A stretch of 64,000 bases of DNA from Bacteroidota bacterium (lineage in GTDB: Bacteria; Bacteroidota; Bacteroidia; UKL13-3): positions 496,001 to 560,000 of the forward strand of contig JAZKBU010000003.1 in NCBI GenBank assembly GCA_040388375.1, read 5' to 3'. Both the position numbers and the translations under genes were made by a program. Each line of letters starts with the position of its first letter. The stretch's first letter is position 1. This document shows positions 53,837-63,268 of the stretch, piece after piece. The notes under the pieces are model-generated. The model was not told the origin of the DNA. It saw only the letters and a program-made list of their open reading frames with translations, and ran no database searches.

Positions 53837-54286
53837 ATGACAATATTAAAAGAAGGCGATAAAGCACCAATATTTAAAAGCACTAATGAAAATGGAGAAA
53901 CCGTTTCCTTAGCCGATTATAAAGGCAAGAAGTTAGTTCTATACTTTTACCCAAAAGATTCAACTCCTGGCTGCACAACCGAAGCTTGCGATTTAAGAGA
54001 TAACTACCATACCTTTCAAGCCCAGGGTTACGAAATATTAGGAGTGAGCCCTGATAGTGCAAAATCGCACATTAAGTTTATTACAAAGTACCAATTACCT
54101 TTTAGCCTATTGTCAGACATGGACCATTCAGTAGCTGATACATATGGAGTTTGGGGTGAAAAAATGATGTTTGGAAGAAAGTATATGGGGGTATTACGTA
54201 CTACATTTGTCATAAATGAAAAAGGTATTTTGGAAAAAGTAATAGAAAAAGTAGACACAAAAGCGCATACCCAGCAATTAATATAA
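53837..54286 (+). CDS. bcp: Thioredoxin-dependent thiol peroxidase (Bcp/PrxQ)
   Basis: A 149-residue peroxiredoxin of the BCP/PrxQ class. It has FYPKDSTPGCTTEAC with peroxidatic Cys46 and resolving Cys51, followed by the DLRDNY helix. Later it has GVSPDSAKSHIKFITKY (about 74-90), LLSDMDHSVADTYGVW (about 96-111) and the C-terminal RTTFVINEKGIL. It reduces hydrogen peroxide and organic peroxides in the cytosol using thioredoxin. The gap of 31 bases from the M23 gene suggests a shared transcript. Confidence 0.95.
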   Translation: MTILKEGDKAPIFKSTNENGETVSLADYKGKKLVLYFYPKDSTPGCTTEACDLRDNYHTFQAQGYEILGVSPDSAKSHIKFITKYQLPFSLLSDMDHSVADTYGVWGEKMMFGRKYMGVLRTTFVINEKGILEKVIEKVDTKAHTQQLI

Positions 54287-54391
54287 TTCCTATTTTATTG
54301 CTAGTCAATTATGTGACGGCAATAAAATTTCATAAATTTCTTGCATATAAAAAATAATTTAATATCTTTCCTAATAAATATAAGAAGTCCC

Positions 54392-54757
54392 ATGGCTACC
54401 CAGTTTATAAATAAAATGAATAAAACCGAGGCAGGTTTTCATTTGTTGATGATCATATCAAAAGTAGATGGTAAAATTGAAAAAGCTGAATCAAATGTAT
54501 TGTTAGATTTTTTAGAGAAAAGCTTTAGACAACCTATTGATTTAATTAAGGAGCAAGCTTTTTTGATGGCTTATCCTATGGATGATATGATGGATCATTT
54601 TATTGAAACTGCTGAGCAGTTTTTTAAAATTAGTACAAGTAATGAACGTAATAAAATACTACAGTTTGCCATGAAAATCTGTATGGCCGACAATAAAATG
54701 GAAAATGGTGAAAATAAATTTATCAATGCCTTGTACGATGCTTGGGGCTTGGATTAG
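54392..54757 (+). CDS. TerB-like (tellurite resistance/DjlA family) small protein
   Basis: A 121-residue helical protein. KTEAGFHLLMIISKVDGKIEKAES (about 9-32), with the Asp-Gly-(x)-Ile turn of TerB/DjlA N-terminal domains, is followed by further helices. A second acidic turn, KICMADNKMENGENKFI (about 94-110), repeats the pattern as two EF-hand-like DGxI/DNxM turns. TerB-like domains bind metal and occur in stress proteins. The TTG at 54341 would add 17 residues; the ATG at 54392 is preferred. It is followed by a terminator before the ribosomal operon. Confidence 0.8.
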   Translation: MATQFINKMNKTEAGFHLLMIISKVDGKIEKAESNVLLDFLEKSFRQPIDLIKEQAFLMAYPMDDMMDHFIETAEQFFKISTSNERNKILQFAMKICMADNKMENGENKFINALYDAWGLD

Positions 54758-54784
54758 ATTAAAAGAAATAGCTTAAAAGTGAAT

Positions 54785-54806
54785 TGCCCGAAAGGGCATT
54801 TTTTTT
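54785..54806 (+). terminator. Terminator after the TerB-like gene
   Basis: TGCCC pairs with GGGCA around a stable GAAA tetraloop and is followed by eight T, about 27 bases past the stop. Confidence 0.85.
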
Positions 54807-54856
54807 GTTTTCTCATTGGTTTTCAAAAATAAAAATAAAAAAAATAGCAAAATAAC

Positions 54857-54886
54857 TTGCATAACCCATTAACTAAATTATATTTG
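54857..54886 (+). promoter_or_regulatory. Upstream promoter (P1) of the str/S10/spc operon
   Basis: TTG (54857-54859) and TATATTTG (54879-54886) are separated by 19 bases, a full TAnnTTTG match. The sequence after it is CAGCCCTTTTAACG, shared with the second promoter. Confidence 0.7.
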
Positions 54887-55001
54887 CAGCCCTTTTAACG
54901 GGAAAAGTCCCAAGCGGCACTGTCTGATGGTTAGTTTTAAATTCAACCCGCTCAGCAAATGGTATTTTATTAGTCTTATTAAAATATTTTTTGTCAAGCA
55001 C

Positions 55002-55032
55002 TTGTATTGCTAAACTATTCTGTCTACTTTTG
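55002..55032 (+). promoter_or_regulatory. Downstream promoter (P2) of the str/S10/spc operon
   Basis: TTG (55002-55004) and TACTTTTG (55025-55032) are separated by 20 bases. It is followed by CAGCCCTTTAAAAA, almost the same as after P1, and leaves a leader of about 30 bases to the rpsL ATG at 55071. Confidence 0.7.
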
Positions 55033-55070
55033 CAGCCCTTTAAAAAAAGGATATTTAGTATTTAATTAAT

Positions 55071-55487
55071 ATGCCAACTATACAACAGCTAATTAGAAAA
55101 GGTCGTACTGATGTGCTTTTTAAGAGCAAATCACCAGCACTTGACAATTGTCCTCAACGTAGAGGAGTTTGTACCCGTGTTTATACAACTACACCTAAAA
55201 AACCAAACTCGGCCATGCGTAAAGTGGCTCGTGTGCGTTTAACTAACGGAAATGAGGTTAATGCTTACATCCCAGGAGAAGGTCACAACTTACAAGAACA
55301 CTCTATCGTGTTAGTTCGTGGTGGTCGTGTGAAAGATTTACCGGGTGTACGTTACCATATTGTACGTGGTGCTTTAGATACCGCAGGTGTTGAAGGAAGA
55401 ACACAACAACGTTCTAAATACGGAACAAAACGTCCTAAACCAGGAGCTGCTCCTGCAGCAGACGCAAAAGGTAAAAAGAAAAAATAA
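55071..55487 (+). CDS. rpsL: Small ribosomal subunit protein uS12
   Basis: A 138-residue uS12. It starts [11 protein letters not shown] (2-12), has the decoding-centre loop [18 protein letters not shown] (about 41-58) with the Lys residues associated with streptomycin sensitivity, the second loop [17 protein letters not shown] (about 91-107) and the block [10 protein letters not shown]. The C-terminal tail, Ala/Pro-rich then KGKKKK, is longer than in E. coli. It opens the operon and is followed by rpsG after 33 bases. Confidence 0.97.
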   Translation: MPTIQQLIRKGRTDVLFKSKSPALDNCPQRRGVCTRVYTTTPKKPNSAMRKVARVRLTNGNEVNAYIPGEGHNLQEHSIVLVRGGRVKDLPGVRYHIVRGALDTAGVEGRTQQRSKYGTKRPKPGAAPAADAKGKKKK

Positions 55488-55520
55488 TTTAGTAGCTAAG
55501 AAAAGAAGCGATAGATTACA

Positions 55521-55991
55521 ATGAGAAAATCAAAACCAAAAAAACGCATTTTAACTCCTGATCCAAAGTTCAACGATACTTTGGTTACAAGGTTTGTAAA
55601 TAATATGATGTGGAGTGGAAAGAAAAATACTTCTTTCGCTATATTTTATGAAGCATTAGATAAAGTAGAAGCTAAATTACAAGAGCGCGGAATCGATGTT
55701 TGGAAAAAAGCATTAAATAATGTAATGCCTTCAGTAGAAGTAAAAGCTCGTAGAGTGGGTGGTTCTACTTTTCAAATTCCAATTGAAGTTCCTGCTGACA
55801 GAAAAGTAGCAGTAGGTATGAAATGGATGATTTTATACAGCCGCAGACGTAGTGAAAAATCTATGTCAGATAAATTGGCTGCTGAAATTATAGCTGCTTC
55901 TAAAAATGAAGGTGCTTCAGTAAAGAAAAGAGAAGATACACATAAAATGGCTGATGCCAATAAAGCGTTCTCTCATTTTAAAATATCATAA
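55521..55991 (+). CDS. rpsG: Small ribosomal subunit protein uS7
   Basis: A 156-residue uS7, which nucleates folding of the 3' domain of 16S rRNA. It carries the family start MRKSKPKKRILTPDPKFND (1-19), NNVMPSVEVKARRVGGSTFQIPIEV (split near 67-91) and the end region KREDTHKMADANKAFSHF. It lies between rpsL and fusA, as in all bacterial str operons. Confidence 0.97.
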   Translation: MRKSKPKKRILTPDPKFNDTLVTRFVNNMMWSGKKNTSFAIFYEALDKVEAKLQERGIDVWKKALNNVMPSVEVKARRVGGSTFQIPIEVPADRKVAVGMKWMILYSRRRSEKSMSDKLAAEIIAASKNEGASVKKREDTHKMADANKAFSHFKIS

Positions 55992-56013
55992 TAAATAAAT
56001 AAGGGTAAACAAA

Positions 56014-58116
56014 ATGTCTCGCGACTTAAAACTAACAAGAAATATAGGAATTGCAGCTCACATTGATGCAGGTAAAACTACTACAACTGAGCGTATATTA
56101 TACTATTCTGGTGTTAACCATAAAATTGGTGAAGTACATGATGGTGCTTCTACAATGGACTGGATGGTACAGGAAGCTGAACGTGGTATAACAATCACTT
56201 CTGCTGCCACTACTGTGCCTTGGGCATACAGAGGTAACAAATACCAAATTAATATTATTGATACTCCTGGTCACGTTGATTTTACTGTAGAAGTAAATCG
56301 TTCATTACGTGTATTAGATGGTTTAGTTTTCTTATTTAGTGCTGTTGATGGTGTTGAGCCTCAATCAGAAACTAACTGGAGATTAGCCAATAACTATAAC
56401 GTAGCTCGTTTAGGCTTCGTTAATAAAATGGACCGCTCTGGTGCCGATTTCTTAAACGTGGTAAAACAGGTTAAAGAAATGTTAGGTAGCAATGCAGTTC
56501 CTTTACAATTACCAATCGGTGCTGAAGATGGTTTCAAAGGAGTTGTTGATTTAATCAACTTCCGTGGAATGGTTTGGAATGAGCACGATAAAGGTATGAC
56601 TTTCCAAGAAATTCCTATTCCTGAAGATATGATGGAAGAATCTCTTATGTGGAGAGAGAAATTGTTAGAAGCAGTTTCTGAGTATGATGATAAGTTGATG
56701 GAGAAATTCTTTGAAGATCCAACCAGCATATCAGAAAGAGAAATATTAGATGCATTAAGAGCTGCTGTTATTGATATGAAAATTGTTCCAATGTTATGTG
56801 GTTCATCTTTCAAAAATAAAGGCGTTCAAACCATGTTAGACTTAGTAATGGAATTATTACCAAGTCCAATGGATAAACAAAGTGTAACAGGTATTAATCC
56901 TGATACTAATGAAGAAGTAACACGTAAACCTTCTTATGATGAACCTTTTGCAGCGTTAGCTTTTAAAATTGCAACAGATCCATTTGTAGGCCGCTTAGCT
57001 TTCATGCGTGCATATTCAGGTAAATTAGATGCAGGTTCATACGTATTAAATACACGTAGTGGAAATAAAGAACGTATTTCTCGTATTTTCCAAATGCATG
57101 CTAACAAGCAAAATCCTATTGATAGTTTGGGTGCTGGAGATATTGGAGCAGCTGTAGGATTTAAAGATATAAAAACTGGAGATACTTTGTGTGATGAGAA
57201 ATTCCCTATCGTATTAGAGTCGATGGATTTCCCTGAACCGGTTATTGGATTAGCTGTTGAGCCTAAAACCCAAGCAGATTCAGATAAATTAGGTATGGCT
57301 TTAGCGAAATTAGCTGAAGAGGATCCTACATTTAAAGTAAAAACAGATGAAGAAACAGGTCAAACTGTAATTTCAGGAATGGGTGAATTACACTTAGAAA
57401 TTATTGTTGATCGTTTAAGAAGAGAATTTAAAGTTGAAGTTAACCAAGGAGCACCACAGGTTTCTTACAAAGAAACAATTACTGTTCCGGTTACTCACAG
57501 AGAGTCATATAAAAAACAATCAGGTGGTAGAGGTAAGTTTGCTGATATTCAATTTGAATTAATCCCAGGCGATCCAGAAAAACCAGGATTGGAATTTGTA
57601 AACCAAATTGTTGGTGGAGCTATTCCTAAAGAATTTATACCTTCTGTAGAAAAAGGTTTCAAAGGTGCAATGGCCAATGGTGTTTTAGCCGGCTATGCAG
57701 TTGAAAGTTTAAAAGTTCGTTTATTTGATGGTTCGTTCCACGCAGTGGATTCAGATTCATTATCTTTCGAATTAGCTGCAAGGATGGGTTTTAAAGAAGC
57801 ATCAAGAAAAGCTAAACCAGTACTACTAGAGCCAATTATGAAATTAGAGGTGTTAACCCCTGAAGAAAATATGGGTGATGTAATAGGTGACTTGAACAGA
57901 AGACGTGGACAATTAGAGGGAATGGATAGCAGAGCAGGTTCACAAGTTGTGAAAGCAAAAGTACCTTTAGCAGAAATGTTTGGTTATGTTACTCAATTGA
58001 GAACTTTATCTTCAGGAAGAGCAACTTCTACAATGGAATTCAGCCATTACACTGAAGCTCCTAAGAATGTTCAAGATGAAATATTAGCAAAAATTAACGG
58101 AAAAGCAAAAGCTTAA
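56014..58116 (+). CDS. fusA: Elongation factor G
   Basis: A 700-residue translational GTPase that drives translocation. The G1 motif [12 protein letters not shown] is at 15-26, switch I/G2 is in [10 protein letters not shown] (about 60-69), G3 is DTPGHVDF (about 89-96) and G4 is NKMDRSGAD (about 143-151). Domains II-V follow in normal order, with domain [27 protein letters not shown] and the C-terminal domain ending with [17 protein letters not shown]. The length is normal. tuf does not follow it here, a common Bacteroidota feature. rpsJ begins 11 bases later. Confidence 0.97.
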   Translation: MSRDLKLTRNIGIAAHIDAGKTTTTERILYYSGVNHKIGEVHDGASTMDWMVQEAERGITITSAATTVPWAYRGNKYQINIIDTPGHVDFTVEVNRSLRVLDGLVFLFSAVDGVEPQSETNWRLANNYNVARLGFVNKMDRSGADFLNVVKQVKEMLGSNAVPLQLPIGAEDGFKGVVDLINFRGMVWNEHDKGMTFQEIPIPEDMMEESLMWREKLLEAVSEYDDKLMEKFFEDPTSISEREILDALRAAVIDMKIVPMLCGSSFKNKGVQTMLDLVMELLPSPMDKQSVTGINPDTNEEVTRKPSYDEPFAALAFKIATDPFVGRLAFMRAYSGKLDAGSYVLNTRSGNKERISRIFQMHANKQNPIDSLGAGDIGAAVGFKDIKTGDTLCDEKFPIVLESMDFPEPVIGLAVEPKTQADSDKLGMALAKLAEEDPTFKVKTDEETGQTVISGMGELHLEIIVDRLRREFKVEVNQGAPQVSYKETITVPVTHRESYKKQSGGRGKFADIQFELIPGDPEKPGLEFVNQIVGGAIPKEFIPSVEKGFKGAMANGVLAGYAVESLKVRLFDGSFHAVDSDSLSFELAARMGFKEASRKAKPVLLEPIMKLEVLTPEENMGDVIGDLNRRRGQLEGMDSRAGSQVVKAKVPLAEMFGYVTQLRTLSSGRATSTMEFSHYTEAPKNVQDEILAKINGKAKA

Positions 58117-58127
58117 TAATAAATATT

Positions 58128-58433
58128 GTGAGCCAAAAAATAAGAATTAAGTTAAAAAGTTTCGATTATAATTTAGTTGACAAATCAGCTGAAAAAATCG
58201 TTAGAACTGTAAAAAGCACTGGAGCTGTAGTTAGTGGTCCAATTCCACTTCCAACCCAAAAGAAAATTTATACAGTTTTACGTTCGCCACACGTAAATAA
58301 AAAGGCACGTGAACAATTTCAATTGTGTTCATACAAACGCATACTTGATATTTATAGCAGTACAGCAAAAACTGTTGATGCATTAATGAAATTAGAGTTG
58401 CCAAGTGGGGTAGACGTAGAAATTAAAGTTTGA
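58128..58433 (+). CDS. rpsJ: Small ribosomal subunit protein uS10
   Basis: A 101-residue uS10 starting at GTG. It has [20 protein letters not shown] (4-23), [28 protein letters not shown] (split near 38-65) and a C-terminal strand ending GVDVEIKV. It serves in the 30S subunit and, with NusB, in antitermination. This gene links the str and S10 operons without a terminator. Confidence 0.97.
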   Translation: MSQKIRIKLKSFDYNLVDKSAEKIVRTVKSTGAVVSGPIPLPTQKKIYTVLRSPHVNKKAREQFQLCSYKRILDIYSSTAKTVDALMKLELPSGVDVEIKV

Positions 58434-58468
58434 TCAATTAATTAAAGAAATTTAGACAGCGTATAATT

Positions 58469-59086
58469 ATGTCAGGATTGATAGGAAGAAAAATAGGAAT
58501 GACCAGTGTTTTCAATAAAGACGGTAAGCAAATGGCTTGTACGGTTATTGAAGTTGGACCTTGTGTTGTTACTCAGGTTAAAACTGAGCAAACAGACGGT
58601 TACAATGCTGTTCAGTTAGCGTATGGTGAAGCAAGAGAAAAAAACACACCCGCTGCGCGTAAAGGTATTTTCAAAAAAGCTAATACTACACCAAAACAAA
58701 AATTGGTTGAGTTCAAAGGTTTTGAAAATGCATTACAATTAGGTGAAGTTATTACTGCAGACTTATTTGCTGAAGGCGAATTTGTGGATGTAGTTGGTAC
58801 TTCAAAAGGAAAAGGTTTTCAAGGTGTTGTAAAACGCCACGGTTTTGGTGGAGTTGGTATGGCTACACACGGACAACACGATAGACAAAGAGCTCCTGGT
58901 TCAATAGGTGCTTCTTCTGACCCTTCAAAAGTTATAAAAGGCATGAGAATGGCTGGTAGAATGGGTGGTGTTAGAGTTAAGAAAACCAATCTTGAAATTT
59001 TAAAAGTTATAAAAGATCAGAATCTTTTGGTTATAAAGGGGTCTATTCCTGGTGCTAAAGGTTCATTTATATTATTGGAGAAATAG
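58469..59086 (+). CDS. rplC: Large ribosomal subunit protein uL3
   Basis: A 205-residue uL3. It has [18 protein letters not shown] (about 5-22), [41 protein letters not shown] in two parts (about 114-154), and [10 protein letters not shown] and [13 protein letters not shown] at the end. It contacts the peptidyl transferase centre through the central extension. It is followed by rplD after 5 bases. Confidence 0.97.
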   Translation: MSGLIGRKIGMTSVFNKDGKQMACTVIEVGPCVVTQVKTEQTDGYNAVQLAYGEAREKNTPAARKGIFKKANTTPKQKLVEFKGFENALQLGEVITADLFAEGEFVDVVGTSKGKGFQGVVKRHGFGGVGMATHGQHDRQRAPGSIGASSDPSKVIKGMRMAGRMGGVRVKKTNLEILKVIKDQNLLVIKGSIPGAKGSFILLEK

Positions 59087-59091
59087 GACAG

Positions 59092-59727
59092 ATGGAATTA
59101 GCAGTATTTAACACAACAGGAACAGAAACAGGTCGTAAAGTTACTCTAAGTCAAGATGTATTTGGAATTGAGCCTAACGATCATGCAATATATTTAGATG
59201 TAAAACAGTTTTTAGCTAACCAACGTCAAGGTACACACTCTTCATTAGAGCGTAGCATGGTAAGTGGTTCAACTAAAAAATTACATCGCCAAAAAGGAAC
59301 AGGTGGATCTCGTAAAGGTAGTATCAAATCAGGTACTCGTGTTGGTGGAGCCAGAATATTTGGACCACAACCAAGAGATTACAGTTTCAAATTGAACAAA
59401 AAATTAAAGCAATTGGCTCGTAAGTCAGCTTTAGCTTATAAAGCAAAAGAAAATAACATTACCGTGTTAGAGAACTTTAGTTTTGATGCTCCAAAAACAA
59501 AGAATTTTGTAAATATTTTAAATAGCTTAAAATTAAACAATACAAAAACTTTAATTGTAATTGGTGACTATAACGAGTTTATCTATCGCTCTAGCCGTAA
59601 CTTACCAAAATCAAAAGTGGTAACTGCGGGCGATGTTAATACCTACGAAATTTTAAATGCTCAAAAGGTAATTTTACTTGAAAATTCTCTTGGAGTAATT
59701 GATAACCTATTTAATAAAGTTAAGTAA
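59092..59727 (+). CDS. rplD: Large ribosomal subunit protein uL4
   Basis: A 211-residue uL4. The long tunnel-lining loop STKKLHRQKGTGGSRKGSIKSGTRVGGARIFGPQPRDYSFKLNKKLK (in several parts, about 61-107) is intact, followed by the globular domain with ITVLENFSFD and LIVIGDYN. In other bacteria uL4 represses the S10 operon. No leader is seen here because rplD sits deep inside the transcript. Its stop overlaps the start of rplW (TAATG). Confidence 0.96.
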   Translation: MELAVFNTTGTETGRKVTLSQDVFGIEPNDHAIYLDVKQFLANQRQGTHSSLERSMVSGSTKKLHRQKGTGGSRKGSIKSGTRVGGARIFGPQPRDYSFKLNKKLKQLARKSALAYKAKENNITVLENFSFDAPKTKNFVNILNSLKLNNTKTLIVIGDYNEFIYRSSRNLPKSKVVTAGDVNTYEILNAQKVILLENSLGVIDNLFNKVK

Positions 59728-60017
59728 TGAGTATCTTAAAAAAGCCATTAATAACGGAAAAATATAGCCGCATCAGTGAAAAGTTAAATCAATTCGCTTT
59801 TGTAGTTGAAAAGAAGGCCACTAAGCCTGAGATAACCCAAGAGATTGAAAAACTATACGGTGTAAATGTTACAGGCATTAGCACTATGGTTTACGCTGGT
59901 AAAACTAAATCTAGATTTACTAAACGTGGTCAATTCAATGGAAGAAAACCTGCTTTTAAGAAAGCTATTGTTACACTACAAGAAGGTCAAAAAATTGACT
60001 TCTTCCAAAACGTATAA
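59727..60017 (+). CDS. rplW: Large ribosomal subunit protein uL23
   Basis: A 96-residue uL23. It has [34 protein letters not shown] (split near 3-36) and INPVNTM-like [18 protein letters not shown] (about 46-63), then the extended end with [14 protein letters not shown]-like residues. It sits at the tunnel exit and docks trigger factor and SRP. Its start overlaps the rplD stop by one base, which implies coupled translation. Confidence 0.95.
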   Translation: MSILKKPLITEKYSRISEKLNQFAFVVEKKATKPEITQEIEKLYGVNVTGISTMVYAGKTKSRFTKRGQFNGRKPAFKKAIVTLQEGQKIDFFQNV

Positions 60018-60025
60018 AGGACAAA

Positions 60026-60847
60026 ATGGGAATTAGAAAATTTAATCCAATAACTCCAGGAACACGCTTTAAGTCGGCTAATACTTTTGAAGAAATTACA
60101 GCTTCAAAACCTGAGAAGTCACTAACCGTTTCTATAATGAAATCGGGTGGTAGAAATAATAGTGGTAAAATGACTATGCGCTATATAGGTGGTGGTCATA
60201 AAAGAAAATATAGGTTAGTAGATTTCAAACGTAGCAAACAAGGCGAAGCCAATGTAGTTACAATTGAGTACGATCCAAATCGCTCAGCTCGTATTGCTTT
60301 AATTCAATACGCAGATGGAGAGAAAAGTTATATTTTAGCTCCTAAAGGTTTACAAGTTGGACAAACAGTACAAAGTGGTGCTGGTGCCCCTCCTGAAATA
60401 GGTAATACTTTACCTTTACAAGAAATTCCTTTAGGTTCTTTAATTCATAATATTGAAATGTTACCAGGAAAAGGCGGTAAGTTAGTTCGCTCTGCTGGTT
60501 CATTTGCACAATTGTTGAATCGTGACGGCCGTTATGCTATTGTAAAATTAGCTTCTGGTGAAACTAGGATGATATTAGTTGCATGTAGCGCTACTGTTGG
60601 TCAAGTTTCAAATCCTGATCACAATTTAGAGAGAAAAGGTAAAGCAGGTGCAAACAGATGGAGAGGTGTTCGTCCTCGTACACGTCCGGTAGCAATGAAT
60701 CCGGTTGATCATCCAATGGGTGGTGGTGAAGGAAGAGCTTCAGGAGGTCACCCACGTTCACGTAACGGTATCAAATCAAAAGGATACAAAACACGTACTC
60801 CTAAAAAATATTCAAATAGATTTATCATAGAAAAGCGTAAGAAGTAA
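60026..60847 (+). CDS. rplB: Large ribosomal subunit protein uL2
   Basis: A 273-residue uL2. It shows the start [18 protein letters not shown] (3-20), [27 protein letters not shown] (split near 43-69), [14 protein letters not shown]-like [24 protein letters not shown], and the C-terminal [30 protein letters not shown] in two parts, which contacts the peptidyl transferase centre with the conserved His. It is followed by rpsS after 6 bases. Confidence 0.97.
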   Translation: MGIRKFNPITPGTRFKSANTFEEITASKPEKSLTVSIMKSGGRNNSGKMTMRYIGGGHKRKYRLVDFKRSKQGEANVVTIEYDPNRSARIALIQYADGEKSYILAPKGLQVGQTVQSGAGAPPEIGNTLPLQEIPLGSLIHNIEMLPGKGGKLVRSAGSFAQLLNRDGRYAIVKLASGETRMILVACSATVGQVSNPDHNLERKGKAGANRWRGVRPRTRPVAMNPVDHPMGGGEGRASGGHPRSRNGIKSKGYKTRTPKKYSNRFIIEKRKK

Positions 60848-60853
60848 TAAAGT

Positions 60854-61120
60854 ATGGCTCGTTCACTAAAAAAAGGACCGTTTGTTGATATTAAACTTGA
60901 GAAAAAAGTTGATACGATGAATGAGTCGAAAAAGAAATCTGTAATTAAAACTTGGAGTCGCAGATCAATGATAACTCCAGAATTTGTAGGACATACATTT
61001 GCTGTTCACAATGGCAATAAATTTATACCTGTTTATGTTACTGAAAATATGGTTGGTCATAAATTAGGTGAGTTCGCTCCTACACGTACATTTAAATCAC
61101 ACCCAGTTAAGAAAGATTAA
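60854..61120 (+). CDS. rpsS: Small ribosomal subunit protein uS19
   Basis: An 88-residue uS19. It begins [18 protein letters not shown] (2-19), and has [32 protein letters not shown] in two parts (about 35-66) and the end [19 protein letters not shown]. It binds 16S rRNA helix 42 with uS13. rplV starts 2 bases later. Confidence 0.97.
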   Translation: MARSLKKGPFVDIKLEKKVDTMNESKKKSVIKTWSRRSMITPEFVGHTFAVHNGNKFIPVYVTENMVGHKLGEFAPTRTFKSHPVKKD

Positions 61121-61122
61121 TA

Positions 61123-61521
61123 ATGGAAGCAGTAGCAAAATTAAATAATTGTCCAACCTCTCCTCGTAAGATGAGACTTGTTGTAGACCTTATACGTGGC
61201 AAAAGAGTAGAAGAAGCATTTAATACTTTACGCTTTAATAATAAAAAAGAAAGCGCCCACAGAGTTGAAAAGTTATTGCGTAGTGCAATAGCAAATTGGG
61301 AGCAAAAAAATACAGGAGCACGTGCTGAAAGCAGCGAATTGTATGTAAAAACAATTTTTGTTGATGGTGGTGCCATGTTAAAACGTGTTTTGCCTGCACC
61401 ACAAGGACGTGCACACAGAATACGCAAACGCTCAAATCATGTTACACTTATTGTAGATAGCATGACTACAGCTAATAGTTCAGTAGAAATTAATAACGAA
61501 AAAGAAAATACTAAAGCATAA
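61123..61521 (+). CDS. rplV: Large ribosomal subunit protein uL22
   Basis: A 132-residue uL22. It has [24 protein letters not shown] (about 8-31), [13 protein letters not shown], and the tunnel hairpin with [30 protein letters not shown] in two parts (about 84-113). The C-terminal tail rich in Asn, Glu and Thr is longer than in E. coli. Its TAA overlaps the rpsC ATG by one base. Confidence 0.96.
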   Translation: MEAVAKLNNCPTSPRKMRLVVDLIRGKRVEEAFNTLRFNNKKESAHRVEKLLRSAIANWEQKNTGARAESSELYVKTIFVDGGAMLKRVLPAPQGRAHRIRKRSNHVTLIVDSMTTANSSVEINNEKENTKA

Positions 61522-62321
61522 TGGGACAAAAGGTAAATCCGATAGCATTACGTTTAGGCATTATCCGTGGCTGGGAAAGTAATTGGTTTGGTGGCAAAAA
61601 CTTTGCTGAAAAACTTATCGAAGATGAAAACATAAGAAAATATCTTCGTGCCCGTATTATAAAAGGCGGAGTGTCAAAAATTATTATTGAGCGTACGATA
61701 AAACGTATTATCATTACAATTCACACTTCTCGTCCGGGAATAATAATTGGTAAGGGTGGTTCTGAGGTTGATAAAATCAAAGAAGAAATTAAAAAACTTA
61801 CTAAAAAAGACGTAGCTATTAATATATTTGAAATAAAACGTCCTGAGTTAGATGCGGTTTTAGTGGGTGAGCAAATTGCTAGCCAAATTGAAGCCCGTGT
61901 ATCTTACAAACGTGCTTTAAAAGGAGCTATTTCAAATACCATGAAAATGGGTGCTGATGGTATTAAAGTTACAATAAGCGGCCGTTTAGGTGGAGCAGAG
62001 ATGGCTCGTTCAGAATCATATAAAGAAGGGCGTACTCCGTTACATACTTTAAGGTCTGATATAGATTATGCAATATCTGAAGCGTTAACAGTATATGGTA
62101 AAATAGGTATTAAAGTGTGGATCTGTAAAGGTGAAATTTATGGAAAACGCGATTTATCTCCTAACCAAGGTGCAGCTGATAATAAAGGTAATGGCGGTCG
62201 CCCTGATAGAAGAGGTGATGACAGAAGAGGCGGTTCAGACAGAAGAGGTGGAGATAGAAGAGGTGGTGCTGGAGCTAATGCTGGTGGTGGCGATAGAAAG
62301 CCAAGAAGAGAAAAAAAATAA
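61521..62321 (+). CDS. rpsC: Small ribosomal subunit protein uS3 with Arg/Gly-rich tail
   Basis: A 266-residue uS3. The KH domain carries [20 protein letters not shown] (about 73-92), followed by the C-domain with [31 protein letters not shown] (split about 134-164) and [10 protein letters not shown]-like [11 protein letters not shown] (about 195-205). Residues about 215-266 add a disordered tail of repeated DRRGG/RRGDD units. Similar tails occur in some Bacteroidota S3, but the repeat here is notably regular. In the complementary strand this region reads as a Pro-rich open frame, which is a shadow. rplP follows after 37 bases. Confidence 0.96.
   Translation: MGQKVNPIALRLGIIRGWESNWFGGKNFAEKLIEDENIRKYLRARIIKGGVSKIIIERTIKRIIITIHTSRPGIIIGKGGSEVDKIKEEIKKLTKKDVAINIFEIKRPELDAVLVGEQIASQIEARVSYKRALKGAISNTMKMGADGIKVTISGRLGGAEMARSESYKEGRTPLHTLRSDIDYAISEALTVYGKIGIKVWICKGEIYGKRDLSPNQGAADNKGNGGRPDRRGDDRRGGSDRRGGDRRGGAGANAGGGDRKPRREKK
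62205..62270 (+). repeat. Short tandem repeat coding the S3 DRRGG tail
   Basis: Four units of the form GAYAGAAGAGGYGRT (15-18 bases each) run in frame inside rpsC. Each codes for Asp-Arg-Arg-Gly followed by Gly or Asp. Slippage at such a repeat could change tail length between strains. Confidence 0.75.
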
Positions 62322-62358
62322 TTCAAGATTTTATCATTAAAATAAAATAACTGTAAAT

Positions 62359-62781
62359 ATGTTACAGCCGAAAAAAACAAAATTTAGGAAACAACAAAAA
62401 GGTAGAGTTAAAGGTAATGCCTCTAGAGGTTTTACGGTTGCCTTTGGATCGTTTGGTTTAAAAGCCCTTGACACATGCTTTTTAACATCAAAACAATTAG
62501 AAGCTGCTCGTGTTGCTTTGAATCGTTTTATGAAAAGAGAAGGTCAAGTTTGGATCAGAGTGTTTCCAGACAAACCAATGACAAGAAAACCCGCAGAAGT
62601 GCGTATGGGTAAAGGTAAAGGAGCTCCAGAATTTTGGGTAGCTGTTTGCAAACCTGGAACAATTATTTTTGAAGCAGAAGGTGTTTCTTTGGAAACTGCT
62701 AAAGAAGCTATGCGTTTAGCTGCACAAAAGCTTCCTGTTATTACCAAATTTGTTGTTAAACCTGATTATAACGGAAACTAG
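62359..62781 (+). CDS. rplP: Large ribosomal subunit protein uL16
   Basis: A 140-residue uL16. It begins [24 protein letters not shown] in two parts (1-24) and has [12 protein letters not shown] (about 29-40), the arginine-rich [41 protein letters not shown] in parts (about 55-95), and the closing [20 protein letters not shown]. It binds near the A site of the 50S subunit. rpmC follows after 2 bases. Confidence 0.97.
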   Translation: MLQPKKTKFRKQQKGRVKGNASRGFTVAFGSFGLKALDTCFLTSKQLEAARVALNRFMKREGQVWIRVFPDKPMTRKPAEVRMGKGKGAPEFWVAVCKPGTIIFEAEGVSLETAKEAMRLAAQKLPVITKFVVKPDYNGN

Positions 62782-62783
62782 TA

Positions 62784-62981
62784 ATGAATAATAAAGAAAT
62801 CAGAGAATTGTCGGATAAAGAATTGAGAGTTGCTATTGCTGACGAAAAGTTAAATTTAACAAAAATGACTTTACAAAATGCAGTATCTCCAATTGAAAAT
62901 CCAAAATTAATTAAAGAAAGTAAATTGACTATTGCTCGTATGCTTACTGAGAAAAAAGCACGCCAATTGTCAAACGCATAA
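62784..62981 (+). CDS. rpmC: Large ribosomal subunit protein uL29
   Basis: A 65-residue uL29 of two antiparallel helices: [21 protein letters not shown] (2-22) and [22 protein letters not shown] (about 38-59), joined by a short turn. Its position between rplP and rpsQ is universal. It lies near the tunnel exit next to uL23. Confidence 0.95.
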   Translation: MNNKEIRELSDKELRVAIADEKLNLTKMTLQNAVSPIENPKLIKESKLTIARMLTEKKARQLSNA

Positions 62982-62994
62982 AAACTATAACAAA

Positions 62995-63264
62995 ATGGAA
63001 ACAACAGCAGTTAATAGAAATTCGCGTAAGGTTATAATTGGGAAAGTAATAAGCAACAAAATGCAGAAAACTATTGTAGTTTCTGTAGAGCGTAAGGTTA
63101 TGCACCCAAAATACGGGAAATTTATAAAAATGACTTCAACATTTAAAGCTCATGATGAGAAAAACGAAAGCGCTATGAATGATATCGTTAAGTTAATGGA
63201 AACTCGTCCGTTAAGCAAAGATAAACGTTGGAGATTAGTAGAAATTGTAGAAAAAGCTAAATAA
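62995..63264 (+). CDS. rpsQ: Small ribosomal subunit protein uS17
   Basis: An 89-residue uS17. It has [35 protein letters not shown] in two parts (about 8-42) and ending [39 protein letters not shown] in parts. An upstream in-frame start at 62932 would overlap rpmC and add residues unlike the family; the ATG at 62995 is preferred. It is followed by rplN after 4 bases. Confidence 0.96.
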   Translation: METTAVNRNSRKVIIGKVISNKMQKTIVVSVERKVMHPKYGKFIKMTSTFKAHDEKNESAMNDIVKLMETRPLSKDKRWRLVEIVEKAK

Positions 63265-63268
63265 TAAA

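Larger units (their letters stand above)
54758..55070. other. 313-base region between the TerB-like gene and rpsL
   Basis: No gene is supported. It holds the TerB-like gene terminator and two promoters in tandem, both followed by GCAGCCCTTT. A short GGGA-AAAG-TCCC-like hairpin lies between them (about 54900-54911). A 130-base spacer between the promoters shows no other feature. Confidence 0.6.

Noticed and set aside
62138-62380. A Pro/Leu-rich minus-strand open frame opposite the rpsC tail.
   Set aside because: It is the reverse reading of the repeated DRRGG codons. The repeats of PPLLSSPLL-like residues arise from the tandem repeat, not from selection.
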